Assembly: GCA_938015805.1 (NCBI GenBank)
Contig: CALLXF010000006.1
Span: 1-64,000, forward strand
Length of the DNA: 64,000 bases
Source: an uncultured Saprospiraceae bacterium
Lineage (GTDB): Bacteria > Bacteroidota > Bacteroidia > Chitinophagales > Saprospiraceae
Reading direction: 5' to 3'
Of this stretch, positions 41,270 to 51,601 are shown in pieces. The notes beneath the pieces were generated by a model. The model was not told the origin of the DNA, did not search any database, and worked only from the letters and a program-made list of their open reading frames with translations. Numbering within the stretch: the first letter of the stretch is position 1; every line of letters begins with the position of its first letter. The translations under genes were made by a program, and so were the position numbers.

Positions 41270-42783
41270 TCAATCCTTATCCCTCTCAGTAAACTCATTT
41301 TTTCTGATCGTCCATCTCATATTTTTATCTACTTCTACATTTTTATTTTTGGGGATAAAGATTTTAAATCTTACCTCTTGCCCTCTATACTTATCTCCCT
41401 TATCGATTCTATAAAACTCAGGGATATATATGTTGTTCCCTTCTATTCTCTCATCAATGTTTACCTTAGAGGCATACTTGCGAGCATTGGATCTTGTTCT
41501 TCCTTGAGAACTGATCTCTTTTTCTATAGTAACGTGAGCACTATCAGATTTATATATAGATGCTCTGATATTATCTCCATATAAGGCATACTTATTTATA
41601 TATGTCTCTCCTAGTGAGATCATAAACTCATCGTCAGTTTCAAAATCTTCAAAGCTGATTTTGATTAAATCATCATCGATCTTTAGCTGTCGCCTCTCTG
41701 TAATCTGAGAATCATTTGCATAACTCGGTAGCTGGAAAGCAAAACAAAAAATAAATAATATTACAGATGCAATCCATGTTCCGATCATGGTATTCTTTAT
41801 CTTCTTTTTTACTCTATAATCAGAAAATATTCTAACCAGCAAAAAGATTAAAAAGACAATCGGGACAACGACTAATACTAATCCTGTAAACCATGTTATC
41901 CCGGTTACTAAAATGTTACTACTAGAAAAATAACCAAGGTGCGGAAGCCCCGTAAAAAAGGCAAATAAAACACCTAATAAAGTAATCCCTATTGTAATAA
42001 CTAAGATCGCAGCTACAAGATAAATTATGGGCTTAACTATAAACTTTATTAAGTTTAGAATACCCAGTATTATCCCGCCTAAAAAAGAAATCCCTTTGGA
42101 TAAACCTGAGCGAATCCAAGATGATCCTTCATTGGTTTTTTTTTTGAGTTAAAAGTAGAATTGAGTGTTTCTGATCCTCTATCTACTAAGTCCTCTACCT
42201 CGTCTTTTACTGTTTTTGCTATAGTGTCTATATTGATAGGCTCACCTTTCATGGCTAGCTTATCTGCAGAGCTCGTCGCTTCTGGTACGATGATCATAAG
42301 GATGATATATGGTATAACAGCGATCCCTCCAGTAAAAATTAAAATCAATGCAAAAATTCTAAGCCATAATGGATCAGATATTCCAAAATAAGCACTCAGC
42401 CCAGAACAAACACCTCCGATTACTTTATCATCTGGATCTCTAAATAATCTTCTACCTGTTTTAGATCTTCTGGCTTTCTTAGCCTTTGTTTTTGCACTAC
42501 TTAAAGGAACTTCCTCATCTATCGCTGCTCCAAAATCGGCAGGTGTTCCCATTATGCTTATAGCGTCATTAAGATTTTTCAAGTTGATTATATCTTGGCC
42601 ACCTTTATTTTCTGTAAACAACTCTGCCAGTCTTACCTCTATATCATACATGATCTCATCAGCTCCTTCCGAGGTCTGAAAATGAGTATGCAGTGTGTTT
42701 AAATAATTTCTGAGATTTGCATAAGCATCCTCGTCGATTGTAAATGGGTAACCGCCTAAATTTATATTTACTATTTTATTCAT
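41270..42783 (-). pseudogene. PspC domain membrane protein, interrupted by a frameshift at an A9 tract (ORFs 42079..42783 and 41270..41842 are its two parts)
   Basis: N-part has PspC domain RRLFRDPDDKVIGGVCSGLSAYFGISDPLWLRI; -1 shift at 42137-42145 opens KKKTNEGSSWIRSGLSKGISFLGGIILGILNLIKFIVKPIIYLVAAILVI...FLLVRIFSDYRVKKK through to the downstream ORF. Confidence 0.85.
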
Positions 42784-43118
42784 TGGACCTTAATTTTGTC
42801 AGTTGATTCGCCTACAGCGTGATTTAATTCTTTCCATGTGAGCAATAAGCTCTGTAAAAATTCTGAGCCTTGCTCTGTGAGCTGATAATATTTCCTGGGG
42901 GGACCTGCATTTGATTCCTGCCAGTTATATTTTAAGAGTTCTGCATTTTTTAATCTATTTAAAAGAGGATATAAAGTCCCTTCGACTACTATTAATTTTG
43001 ATTCTTTTAGTTTTTTAATAATATCACTTGGATACATTTCCTCTTTAGATATTAATGACAAAACACAGAGTTCCAAAATTCCTTTCCTCATTTGTGCTTT
43101 TGTGTTTTCAAGTTTCAT
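42780..43118 (-). CDS. PadR family transcriptional regulator
   Basis: MRKGILELCVLSLISKEEMYPSDIIKKLKESKLIVVEGTLYPLLNRL. Confidence 0.95.
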   Translation of the reverse strand: MKLENTKAQMRKGILELCVLSLISKEEMYPSDIIKKLKESKLIVVEGTLYPLLNRLKNAELLKYNWQESNAGPPRKYYQLTEQGSEFLQSLLLTWKELNHAVGESTDKIKVQ

Positions 43119-43142
43119 ATAATGTCTTTTAAGCCTGAATTA

Positions 43143-43164
43143 TACAGTAGTATATTCTACCGTA
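43143..43164. promoter_or_regulatory. Inverted repeat just upstream of padR, candidate auto-operator
   Basis: TACAGTAG-tatatt-CTACCGTA (7/8 arm match). Confidence 0.4.
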
Positions 43165-43285
43165 CAACTGATAATTGATTTTCAAGAAGTTGTGTCTTAA
43201 ACATCTTAATAGTAATCATCAATATCAGAATCTACTTTACGAATCAGTCTTATCTCCAACGTTGATAACACAAATATATATAATT

Positions 43286-43318
43286 TATATAGTACTATGC
43301 AATGCAAAGTACTATATA
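43286..43318. promoter_or_regulatory. Perfect 11-bp inverted repeat, candidate operator
   Basis: TATATAGTACT-atgcaatgcaa-AGTACTATATA. Confidence 0.45.
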
Positions 43319-43576
43319 TTTTGAGATTCTATATAAACCATCATTTTCTATCGACTAAAATGACTTATAGGTAAATTATATCGTTTATAGTTTATAATAA
43401 ACTAAACTAGAGGTGATTGTTAGTTATATATTGACTGCATTGCAAAAAATCATCTCCTACTTAATATTTATAAATTAAATTTTAAACCTTCCATATACAG
43501 TTAAAGCCATTTACCGTTATATCACAATATAAATTTCAATACCTTGCAATCATAAAACAGCTAGCTCACTAAAAAA

Positions 43577-44383
43577 ATGAGACCTCTATTATTAAAGTCA
43601 AAATATATACTCTCGTTACTCTTAGTTTTAATGATTGGTTCTGATGCTACAGCTCAGGATATCATCCTTTTAAAAAACGGTGAAAAATTAAAAGTATCGA
43701 TTAAACAGATCGGTAATGAGGTAGTCAATTACTATGAGTATCAAGACTCCTCTATCACTTATACACTTAATAAATCAGCAATCGAATCGATAGAAAAAAA
43801 TGCAGTAATCCGAGATAACCATGGAAAAGAAAAATTTCTAAATACCCAAATTCATCAAATCAAATTTGATTTCCTCTCATTTTTTAATTTGTCATTAGGT
43901 CTAAGTTATGAGCGTATGATGACACCGTACAGCTCTCTACAACCTAATATTGCCTATTATAATAATAATGATAATCATGGTTTTGAGATAGGAACAGATT
44001 ATCGAATTTACTCTACAAGGAATAGATTTAAAAACAGTGACGGTCTAAATCTTATGGATGGCGGATATACTTTTTTACGATTGCATTATGGTTACCAAAA
44101 AAGTAGTTTCTATAATTTTAGACAAGGAAGTTTTACTACGGAGTTTGGAACGAGAAATAGTCATGCACTTATCGGTGGAGTGGGTATAGGAAAGCAATGG
44201 CAATATGATAAAGTTACTTTAGATGTAAACATAAGCTATCTCTATTTTATCGGATGGTCAAAAGAAGAATTAGATACCGGAGAGCCTTCTAATGTGCGAC
44301 TAGTAGAATACAATAAAGGAATATTTAAAGGCCGCAATAATCGAGGTGTAAATATAAATTTCTCTATCGGGTATCAATTTTGA
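43577..44383 (+). CDS. Secreted / outer-membrane beta-barrel-like hypothetical protein
   Basis: Signal peptide ending ATAQ; alternating beta-strand pattern ending INFSIGYQF. Confidence 0.75.
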   Translation: MRPLLLKSKYILSLLLVLMIGSDATAQDIILLKNGEKLKVSIKQIGNEVVNYYEYQDSSITYTLNKSAIESIEKNAVIRDNHGKEKFLNTQIHQIKFDFLSFFNLSLGLSYERMMTPYSSLQPNIAYYNNNDNHGFEIGTDYRIYSTRNRFKNSDGLNLMDGGYTFLRLHYGYQKSSFYNFRQGSFTTEFGTRNSHALIGGVGIGKQWQYDKVTLDVNISYLYFIGWSKEELDTGEPSNVRLVEYNKGIFKGRNNRGVNINFSIGYQF

Positions 44384-44401
44384 AAACCGATTACATTAAG
44401 A

Positions 44402-45730
44402 TCAGAATGATACATTTAGTCCTATCCTCGACGAACTATAATTTACTTTATCAGCATTTATAACTCCTAAGATATTATCAGTTGTTGCGATTAATTGCAC
44501 CGGACCTACATTTACTATAGCACCTAGTCCAGCTACTGGATTTCCATTGGCGGAAGCCAAAGTTAAATTTACCATGTGTTTACTAAAACGATAACTTCCA
44601 TTTAAACCAAAAGAAGATACTCCTGAAACATTATATTGATTAAGATGAAAGAATCCACCAATATTTATTTTATCAGAGAAATCATAGTCCACTCCTATTA
44701 AAAACTTTTTAAATAACTGGGTGCTGTACTCTTTTTGCTCCTTAGTAAAAGTAAGTACCTGATACAAAGAATCCTCTACTACTATATCCTGGTCATCTTC
44801 AAAAAATTCTAATAAATCTATACCTTCAAAATTGGTCTGCTCAGCAGAACTATACATAAAAGTGCTATCAGCATTCCATGTTATACTTCCGATATCTAAT
44901 GCCGCGATCTGATAAGAAAACTTATCGCCGAGTGTTCCACTAATCCCAAGGTCAAACGCGAATCCCATATTTTTTCCTACCTGGAATAATTTTACTGGAT
45001 TATAATCCAAAGAAAAATCTCCTAATCCATTGTACTCAAAAGTTCCAGCTGTTAAAATATCTATATCTGTATCTACTGTAAGTTGGTAAATATCAGGATC
45101 CGTAAATAAATCTAGTTTACCGTTTTGTATACTTAGATCTTCGATACCTGATAGAAGTTTTACCCTCGCACCGATATTAATATTGCCTAACTGGCGAGCA
45201 TAACCCAGAGATAGTTCAGTATATGATCGAGTGGCTATATCTAATCCAAGGTTCATCGTTTCGCCGATATACGCAGCATTTCCTATATGATAGAGCTCTA
45301 TTAAGTCTTTACTATATTGTACGTCACTGATCACTCTCATTCCGTAACCTACACTGAACATTCCTTTTCCTGTCTTCCAATCTACTCCTAATAAAGGAAC
45401 AGAAAACTCGACTCCTATCCCGTTTTCTTCTCCAAAATCATCTATCACATTTGTAAAATCTAATCTACTTACGCCATTAGATGTTTTTCTAAAATAGTCT
45501 CCGATTACTGGTCCGTCTTGAATAAATGTTCCTGCAATACCAGGTAATACTACTGTAAGTCCGGTATCTTGTTTTATGTACGATGGATCTATAGGATTAG
45601 ACTGTCTTAGGTTTTCCATACCGATCCACTGTAGATCCTGAGCAGATAAGTGGGTAGAAAAAATACTAATCGTAATGAGTATTAAAAATAACGCGTTACT
45701 TAATACATACGTCAAAGCACTTTTAATCAT
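44402..45730 (-). CDS. DUF5723-like outer membrane protein
   Basis: Signal peptide; GIGVEFSVPLLGVDWKTGKGMFSVGYGMR; C-terminal aromatic beta strand. Confidence 0.75.
   Translation of the reverse strand: MIKSALTYVLSNALFLILITISIFSTHLSAQDLQWIGMENLRQSNPIDPSYIKQDTGLTVVLPGIAGTFIQDGPVIGDYFRKTSNGVSRLDFTNVIDDFGEENGIGVEFSVPLLGVDWKTGKGMFSVGYGMRVISDVQYSKDLIELYHIGNAAYIGETMNLGLDIATRSYTELSLGYARQLGNINIGARVKLLSGIEDLSIQNGKLDLFTDPDIYQLTVDTDIDILTAGTFEYNGLGDFSLDYNPVKLFQVGKNMGFAFDLGISGTLGDKFSYQIAALDIGSITWNADSTFMYSSAEQTNFEGIDLLEFFEDDQDIVVEDSLYQVLTFTKEQKEYSTQLFKKFLIGVDYDFSDKINIGGFFHLNQYNVSGVSSFGLNGSYRFSKHMVNLTLASANGNPVAGLGAIVNVGPVQLIATTDNILGVINADKVNYSSSRIGLNVSF
44545..44558 (+). repeat. Intragenic dyad repeat copy (CATTGGCGGAAGCC, followed by AAAG)
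   Basis: 17-mer CATTGGCGGAAGCCAAA identical to 18155 copy. Confidence 0.7.
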
Positions 45731-47261
45731 TGAGTTTTATTTTTGCTCCCATTCTTAATTCCAATGCGTAGTCTTCATAAATCCACAACGATTCTTCTCC
45801 ATTATTTAGGCTTTCGAGATCGATAAGAAATACTACTTTACTAGCATCGATTACATTATTAATCTTAGTCTCGTCAAAAGGAATAAAAACCGTTTCTTCT
45901 CCAGCAGAAGTGGCTATTCCTGTCATCTCATCTATATCAGCGGCAGGAAGAAAATAACGTTGGTCTCTAAATAAAGAATCTGTTATATTTTGATTTTCGT
46001 CTAATAGAAAGCCCTGAACTCTTACATCAAAAGGGAAATCGTTTTCCATAATCAATTTAAATTCCGCACTTTCTAAAGAAGCATACCCTTCAAAATCGAT
46101 ATCAAAAGTATCCGTTAGTTTTAGTTCGTTTGCATATCCAAATAATGGCAACTCGACATTAGTTACGACTTTATAATAACTATCCGAGGTCATAAATCCC
46201 GTTATATCTGGATCATCTTCCGGATTAGCGACAGCATCGATATCAAATGCTACACGGCTGACTTTCTCATTAAATATCTCCTGAATATTAGAGTTCTCGT
46301 TATTAAAAAAGAAAGTATCTAGTTTTACCTCACCCACCTCTGCGAGTGTAGGATGTTTAAATAGCACTCCATTATCAATAAGATCTCCTGTCATTAAAAA
46401 GGTACTACCCGTAATCGTTGTAAACTCTACCGAATTAAATTTAGCTTCTACCGGAAAACCAAAAGCATTTTCCCCATCGATTCTTACTTTAGGATTTTCA
46501 AACCAAAGTCCTCCGGACAACCAGTTACTATAGACTCCGACTGTAATCACCTCTCCATCTACTTGCTGTATTTCTTTTCCAAAGAAACCTTCTATATATC
46601 CAAAATCTAATCGATCAAAAGTCAGGACAATACGATCTAATTCTATTCTTTCACCAGCTTCATTACGAGCATCATAGTTTACAAAAACCTGATTATTATT
46701 TCCTGTAACGTCCCAAGAGTCCACAGACTCTGTCTCTGTGATCAGATTTGTTTCTTCTCCTCCTTCATAATTTAAAACATAATCCCTTGTATAAATAACG
46801 CCATCTTTACTCAACTCTGGTATGGTTACTTTTACTGTAACGGTCTCTTGCAGTTTAGTCTGGAAAGACCATCTTATTCCTACATTAGCAAAAATAGCTC
46901 TGTCTAATTGGAAATTAGTAGGAAACACTTCTACTGGAAATGGAACAGGAGCTACGGTATCTTGTAAGAACAGTGGAACTGGAAAATCTACAGGAGCAAA
47001 AATTTCTCTTGCAAATCTTTGTACAGGTGGAGCTGTATAAAACACAGTAAGTCTCCCTTCTGGATCTACTTTTACTACAGCGTTACCAGAAGTGCTTTCT
47101 GCAATCTCTACGATTCTTGCTTTAGTATTTATTAACGGAATGGCATATTCTCCATTTAAAGAAGCATCTACTTCTTTTACCGAGGTTAGATCAGTACAAC
47201 TGAGTATTGTTAAAACCAGGCATAGATTTATTAAGATGTATGATAAGGATCCGTATTTCAT
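45723..47261 (-). CDS. Secreted lipoprotein of unknown function, operonic with the DUF5723-like gene
   Basis: Lipobox LTILSC; 8-nt overlap with downstream gene. Confidence 0.8.
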   Translation of the reverse strand: MKYGSLSYILINLCLVLTILSCTDLTSVKEVDASLNGEYAIPLINTKARIVEIAESTSGNAVVKVDPEGRLTVFYTAPPVQRFAREIFAPVDFPVPLFLQDTVAPVPFPVEVFPTNFQLDRAIFANVGIRWSFQTKLQETVTVKVTIPELSKDGVIYTRDYVLNYEGGEETNLITETESVDSWDVTGNNNQVFVNYDARNEAGERIELDRIVLTFDRLDFGYIEGFFGKEIQQVDGEVITVGVYSNWLSGGLWFENPKVRIDGENAFGFPVEAKFNSVEFTTITGSTFLMTGDLIDNGVLFKHPTLAEVGEVKLDTFFFNNENSNIQEIFNEKVSRVAFDIDAVANPEDDPDITGFMTSDSYYKVVTNVELPLFGYANELKLTDTFDIDFEGYASLESAEFKLIMENDFPFDVRVQGFLLDENQNITDSLFRDQRYFLPAADIDEMTGIATSAGEETVFIPFDETKINNVIDASKVVFLIDLESLNNGEESLWIYEDYALELRMGAKIKLND

Positions 47262-47316
47262 AAATATGCTTATAAGTTCTGTCTAATATGTGACATTTTA
47301 AAAATCTAAAACCCCA

Positions 47317-48729
47317 TCAGTTGATCTCTATTTCTTGACCTAAGTCTGGTATTTTAACGTTTGAGAACCCCTTTGTGCCTAGATATTTTTTAAATTTCTT
47401 TTGAACATCATATTCTCCATGAACCAGATACATTTCTTTGATCCCCTTTTTAATCGGATTTAGGAAATCGACTATCTCCTTCCGATCAGCATGAGCAGAG
47501 AAAGAATGCATCGTTTTTATCTGAGCCTTGATTTTTTTCCACTCTCCAAAAAGCTTAATCTCTTCTGCCCCAGATCTAATTATTCCGCCAGCTGTATTAG
47601 GAGCACAGTAGCCCACAATAAGAACAGTCGCTTTAGGATTTTCTAAATTATTAAACAAATGATGTCTTATCCTTCCTGCATTCATCATACCAGACGAGCT
47701 GATAATAATACACGGTTTTTTAGTTTGATTTAGAGCTTTGGATTCTTCCACGCTACGAACATAATGCAAGTCATTAAACCCAAAAGGATTATCATCGATA
47801 AGTAAATACTCATGTAATGCATCATCAAAACATTCTGGATGAGCTCCGAATACTTGAGTTGCATTTACAGAGAGTGGACTATCTACGTATACTGGAATTT
47901 TGGGCAACAGACCCTTAGTCTCTAACTTATCTAGAAGGTATACAATCTCCTGTGTACGACCTACGCTAAAAGCAGGGATCAGCAATTTACCTTGATTTTC
48001 GACGCAAGTCTCTTTAATAATTTCTAAAAATTTATCCGTCTGTTCTGGATTAGACTCATGCTCTTTATCTCCATAAGTAGACTCACAGATGAGGTAATCC
48101 GTTTTTTCCATAAGCTGCGGATCCTTTAAGATCGGACGATCAGGTCTTCCGATATCTCCAGAAAATCCGACACGGAGTGTCTTTCCGTTTTCTTTTATTT
48201 TAAGATTTACACTGGAAGATCCTAAGAGATGTCCCGCATCATTAAATCGTACAGATACTCTATCATTTATATCATGCCATTTATTATAGGAGTAGGTCTG
48301 AAAAAGCACCATTGTAGGCACTACATGCTTGCTCCCGTATATCGGTTGTCTAAACGGTTTACGTTTTTTCTTTTTACGTTTTGCTTGCTTTTTATTAAAC
48401 CACTCTGCTTCTCTCTCTTGGATTTTTGCACTATCTAATAACATAATTGCACATAAACTACGCGTAGCATGTGTAGAGTGTATACATCCATTAAAACCAT
48501 CTTTTACGAGCTGAGGCACTCGACCAGTATGATCGATATGTGCATGAGATAAAATCAGACAGTCGATCTCCTTAGGATCATAATACCATTTGTTATTACT
48601 AATCCAGTCCGCTTTTCCACCACCCTGATATAAGCCACAATCTAATAATATTTTATATCCATCATCTAAGGTTATCAAATGCGAACTACCTGTTACATTC
48701 TTTGCTGCTCCACAAAATTTAATCTTCAT
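47317..48729 (-). CDS. MBL-fold / beta-CASP ribonuclease-like metallo-hydrolase
   Basis: SHAHIDHTG zinc motif; SSSGMMNAGRIRHHL; TMHSFSAHADRKEI. Confidence 0.94.
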   Translation of the reverse strand: MKIKFCGAAKNVTGSSHLITLDDGYKILLDCGLYQGGGKADWISNNKWYYDPKEIDCLILSHAHIDHTGRVPQLVKDGFNGCIHSTHATRSLCAIMLLDSAKIQEREAEWFNKKQAKRKKKKRKPFRQPIYGSKHVVPTMVLFQTYSYNKWHDINDRVSVRFNDAGHLLGSSSVNLKIKENGKTLRVGFSGDIGRPDRPILKDPQLMEKTDYLICESTYGDKEHESNPEQTDKFLEIIKETCVENQGKLLIPAFSVGRTQEIVYLLDKLETKGLLPKIPVYVDSPLSVNATQVFGAHPECFDDALHEYLLIDDNPFGFNDLHYVRSVEESKALNQTKKPCIIISSSGMMNAGRIRHHLFNNLENPKATVLIVGYCAPNTAGGIIRSGAEEIKLFGEWKKIKAQIKTMHSFSAHADRKEIVDFLNPIKKGIKEMYLVHGEYDVQKKFKKYLGTKGFSNVKIPDLGQEIEIN

Positions 48730-48864
48730 AAACTTCTACACTATTTATGGGCTAAGATAACGATTAAAAAGAGATCTAAATGATGCTTTACAAATGTAAA
48801 TTGCCCAAGTCAAAAGACTCGGGCAACACCTATTTTTAAAACTAAACAATTAAGAAGTTGTATA

Positions 48865-49617
48865 TTATTCTAGAATCACTTGCTTAGCAATCCTGTTTTT
48901 ACCATCCAGCTTTATTGATACCGTATATACACCTGGTTTATAATCTTGTATATCTAACTGCATTGCACCACTTTCTATTGTATCGATAACCTTAGTCATC
49001 ACTCTCTTGCCCTGCATTGTAAATACATCTATCATTGCCGACTGACCTGCATATTCTTTTAAATCTAAATTTACAATCCCTCTGGACGGGTTAGGATATA
49101 CCTGTACCGTGGCTGCATCTACATCAAAATCAGATCTCTTTTCTACTATTTCTTTTTCTAATACTGCTCTTTTTGCTAGCTCCTCTTTACTAAGTCTGTG
49201 GACTACACCTTTAATGGTCAGGTAGGTGTTCTTAGGTTCTGTATTTGCAGTGATGGTTACTCTTTTTGATTGGTTAGCACCTCCTTCTTTACCCTTGCCT
49301 TTAGAGTTAAATTGTACAAGTATCTCTGCAGATTCGCCTGGTAGGATAGGTTCTTTTGGCCATCTCGGTACTGTACATCCGCATGATCCTTTTGCATTAG
49401 ATATGAGTAATGGCTCTACTCCGTTGTTAGTAAAAGTAAAAACGTTTTGCACGACCTCTCCTTCTTCTAATTCACCCCAGTTAAAAGTCTCAGATTGGAA
49501 CTCCATAATCGTGTTCGGTGTCTCAGGTTTTACTTTTTCTAATACGGGTTTCTGAGCAAGTGTTATGGTGGTTACAAAGAGAAAAATAAACGATAACAAG
49601 TAATGGCTTCTATTCAT
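48865..49617 (-). CDS. DUF1573 protein with T9SS type A sorting domain
   Basis: EGEVVQNVFTFTNNGVEPLLISNAKGSCGCTVPRWPKEPILPGESAEI; C-term VYPNPSRGIVNLDLKEY. Confidence 0.9.
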   Translation of the reverse strand: MNRSHYLLSFIFLFVTTITLAQKPVLEKVKPETPNTIMEFQSETFNWGELEEGEVVQNVFTFTNNGVEPLLISNAKGSCGCTVPRWPKEPILPGESAEILVQFNSKGKGKEGGANQSKRVTITANTEPKNTYLTIKGVVHRLSKEELAKRAVLEKEIVEKRSDFDVDAATVQVYPNPSRGIVNLDLKEYAGQSAMIDVFTMQGKRVMTKVIDTIESGAMQLDIQDYKPGVYTVSIKLDGKNRIAKQVILE

Positions 49618-49921
49618 TTTCTAAGTTTTTATGGTTTTATAAACTGTGTTCTAATTTTCCTTTGACTTACGTCGAATGGATCAGAGATCCTATAAAGAAG
49701 TATATCTAATTATAACGTAGAAAGCCAAAATTAATTTCACTATCATAAAGATGAAATTGAATAGCAAAGAGGTGGGTAATGATATAAATAAAAATTATTG
49801 AAAGTGAGATGCTCTTTGAAATTAGTAGTTGGATAGCATTTTTAAATCAGAAGAAGGTTACTCAAAATTCTTAATCTACTAATGGTAAGAAACAATATCA
49901 CTGGAGCTATATCAACTACTA

Positions 49922-51601
49922 CTAGTTTTCTAAAATCTTCACTTCTGTACGACGATTAAACTGGTGATCTAGATCAGTACAAGTCACTCCGTTATAGCAG
50001 TGATTACGGATCTGAGTTTCTCCTAGTCCCTGAGTCATGATGCGATCACTGGAGATTCCTTTTACCATAAGATATGATTTCGCAGATTTTGCTCTTTGTT
50101 TAGATAGTTTTAGATTGTAATTATCTTCTCCTCTACTATCGGTATGAGCGATCAGTTCTACCTTAAGACTTGGCATAGTAAGCATCGTATTATATAAAGC
50201 ATCTAACTCCTCTGCTGCACCGCTTTGGATAACCGCACTATTATACTCATAAAAAATATTATCAAAAACGATTTTTGACCCCTTGGTAGTAGGTATGATT
50301 ATCGACGGCTCTACTTTAGTCTGCTCTTTTATGGTTTGTGGTCTAGTAGAAACCACCGGTTTAGATTTCTTTAGAGGCTCTAAGCCTATAGTCCACTCCT
50401 GATCGTTCTCTAGAGGATCATAAAAAAACCTGCTTTCTTTATATTCTGGATCATCCACTACTAATACATACTTAGTATCTGTCTGCACAAAAAACCGTTG
50501 AGCACCTTTCTGATCTGTTTTAATACTAAAAGCAGTCGCATTTACATCTCTACAATTTTGGAGTATTACCTCCTGATTATACTCGGCAAGGTCATAGTCC
50601 TCTAGGTCTATGGGTATGAGTTTTAGTTCTTTTCCCACCAGGGCTTGTTGGGTAAAATTATCGATAAGCGTTACAGAAAAGGTTAAATTTTCAGGAACAG
50701 ATATTTTATTTATCGACTGATTAAATTTCATTTCATAAATATCATCCTTACCCTTTCCCGGACGTGAAGAAGAAAACAATAAATGCTGTCCTTCTTTGTC
50801 TATGGATAATCCAAAGTCGTCAAAATCTGAATTTATAGGTGTGTCAAGCTTTTTAAGATTTACAAACAACTCTCCTCTAAGCTCGGCCTCATAGATATCT
50901 AGATCATCCGATGCTTTTCTACCATCCGTCGCAAAGTATAAAAACTGATCATTATGGAAATATGGAAACCAGTCATTTTTATCTGTATTTATCTCTGGAC
51001 CTAAATTCTCAGGGCGAGTCCATGAGTCACCAGATTTATACATTACATACAGATCCATTTTACCATATCCTCCTGGCATATCTGAGGCAAAAATCATGAC
51101 TTTACCATCTTGGCTTACTGCAGGGTGACAAAAATTATGATCACCCGCGGGGAAATCTAATCGCTCTGGAATGGACCATAAACCATCTACATATTTACTA
51201 GTAAATATTTTTAGTTTTAGCGAATTATCCTGACTGTACTTTCTTTTGTTATTGGACATATTAGATTTAGTCAGGAACATGGTATTCGCTGCAAAGCAAA
51301 AAGGGCCTTCTATATAGTCGGAATTTATAGTCTCAGAAAACAAGATAGGATCACCTCCTTCCTCTATATATAAAACATCAAATTTTTGTTCCCCACGAGT
51401 AGGGTTATCTTTTTTACTACTTTTCTCAAACATCACATACGCAATACCGTCATTATATCTTACAGGAGAAAACTCATAATTTTTACTATTAAATGGTAAT
51501 CGGGAGATTCCATTATTAGCAAGTAGCGCATCCGTGATCTGACTATAAGAAACAAATGACGATCCTAGTAAAAATATAAATATGTAGTAAAACTTATACA
51601 T
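49922..51601 (-). CDS. OmpA family protein with PD40-like repeats
   Basis: AVSQDGKVMIFASDMPGGYGKMDLYVMYKSG; C-terminal VELIAHTDSRGEDNYNLKLSKQRAKSAKSYL. Confidence 0.93.
   Translation of the reverse strand: MYKFYYIFIFLLGSSFVSYSQITDALLANNGISRLPFNSKNYEFSPVRYNDGIAYVMFEKSSKKDNPTRGEQKFDVLYIEEGGDPILFSETINSDYIEGPFCFAANTMFLTKSNMSNNKRKYSQDNSLKLKIFTSKYVDGLWSIPERLDFPAGDHNFCHPAVSQDGKVMIFASDMPGGYGKMDLYVMYKSGDSWTRPENLGPEINTDKNDWFPYFHNDQFLYFATDGRKASDDLDIYEAELRGELFVNLKKLDTPINSDFDDFGLSIDKEGQHLLFSSSRPGKGKDDIYEMKFNQSINKISVPENLTFSVTLIDNFTQQALVGKELKLIPIDLEDYDLAEYNQEVILQNCRDVNATAFSIKTDQKGAQRFFVQTDTKYVLVVDDPEYKESRFFYDPLENDQEWTIGLEPLKKSKPVVSTRPQTIKEQTKVEPSIIIPTTKGSKIVFDNIFYEYNSAVIQSGAAEELDALYNTMLTMPSLKVELIAHTDSRGEDNYNLKLSKQRAKSAKSYLMVKGISSDRIMTQGLGETQIRNHCYNGVTCTDLDHQFNRRTEVKILEN

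Noticed and set aside
41270-41842. 190-aa ORF as an independent gene
   Set aside because: No proper start; its frame continues upstream as the missing half of the PspC protein, so it was treated as the frameshifted 3' part.
43260-43420. AT-rich repeats as a CRISPR or mobile-element end
   Set aside because: No repeat-spacer periodicity, no transposase, no target-site duplication; interpreted as regulatory dyads.
48788-48815. GCCCAAGTC-aaaa-GACTCGGGC hairpin as a terminator
   Set aside because: Good stem downstream of 48865..49617 but no T-tract on the minus strand; not listed as a feature.
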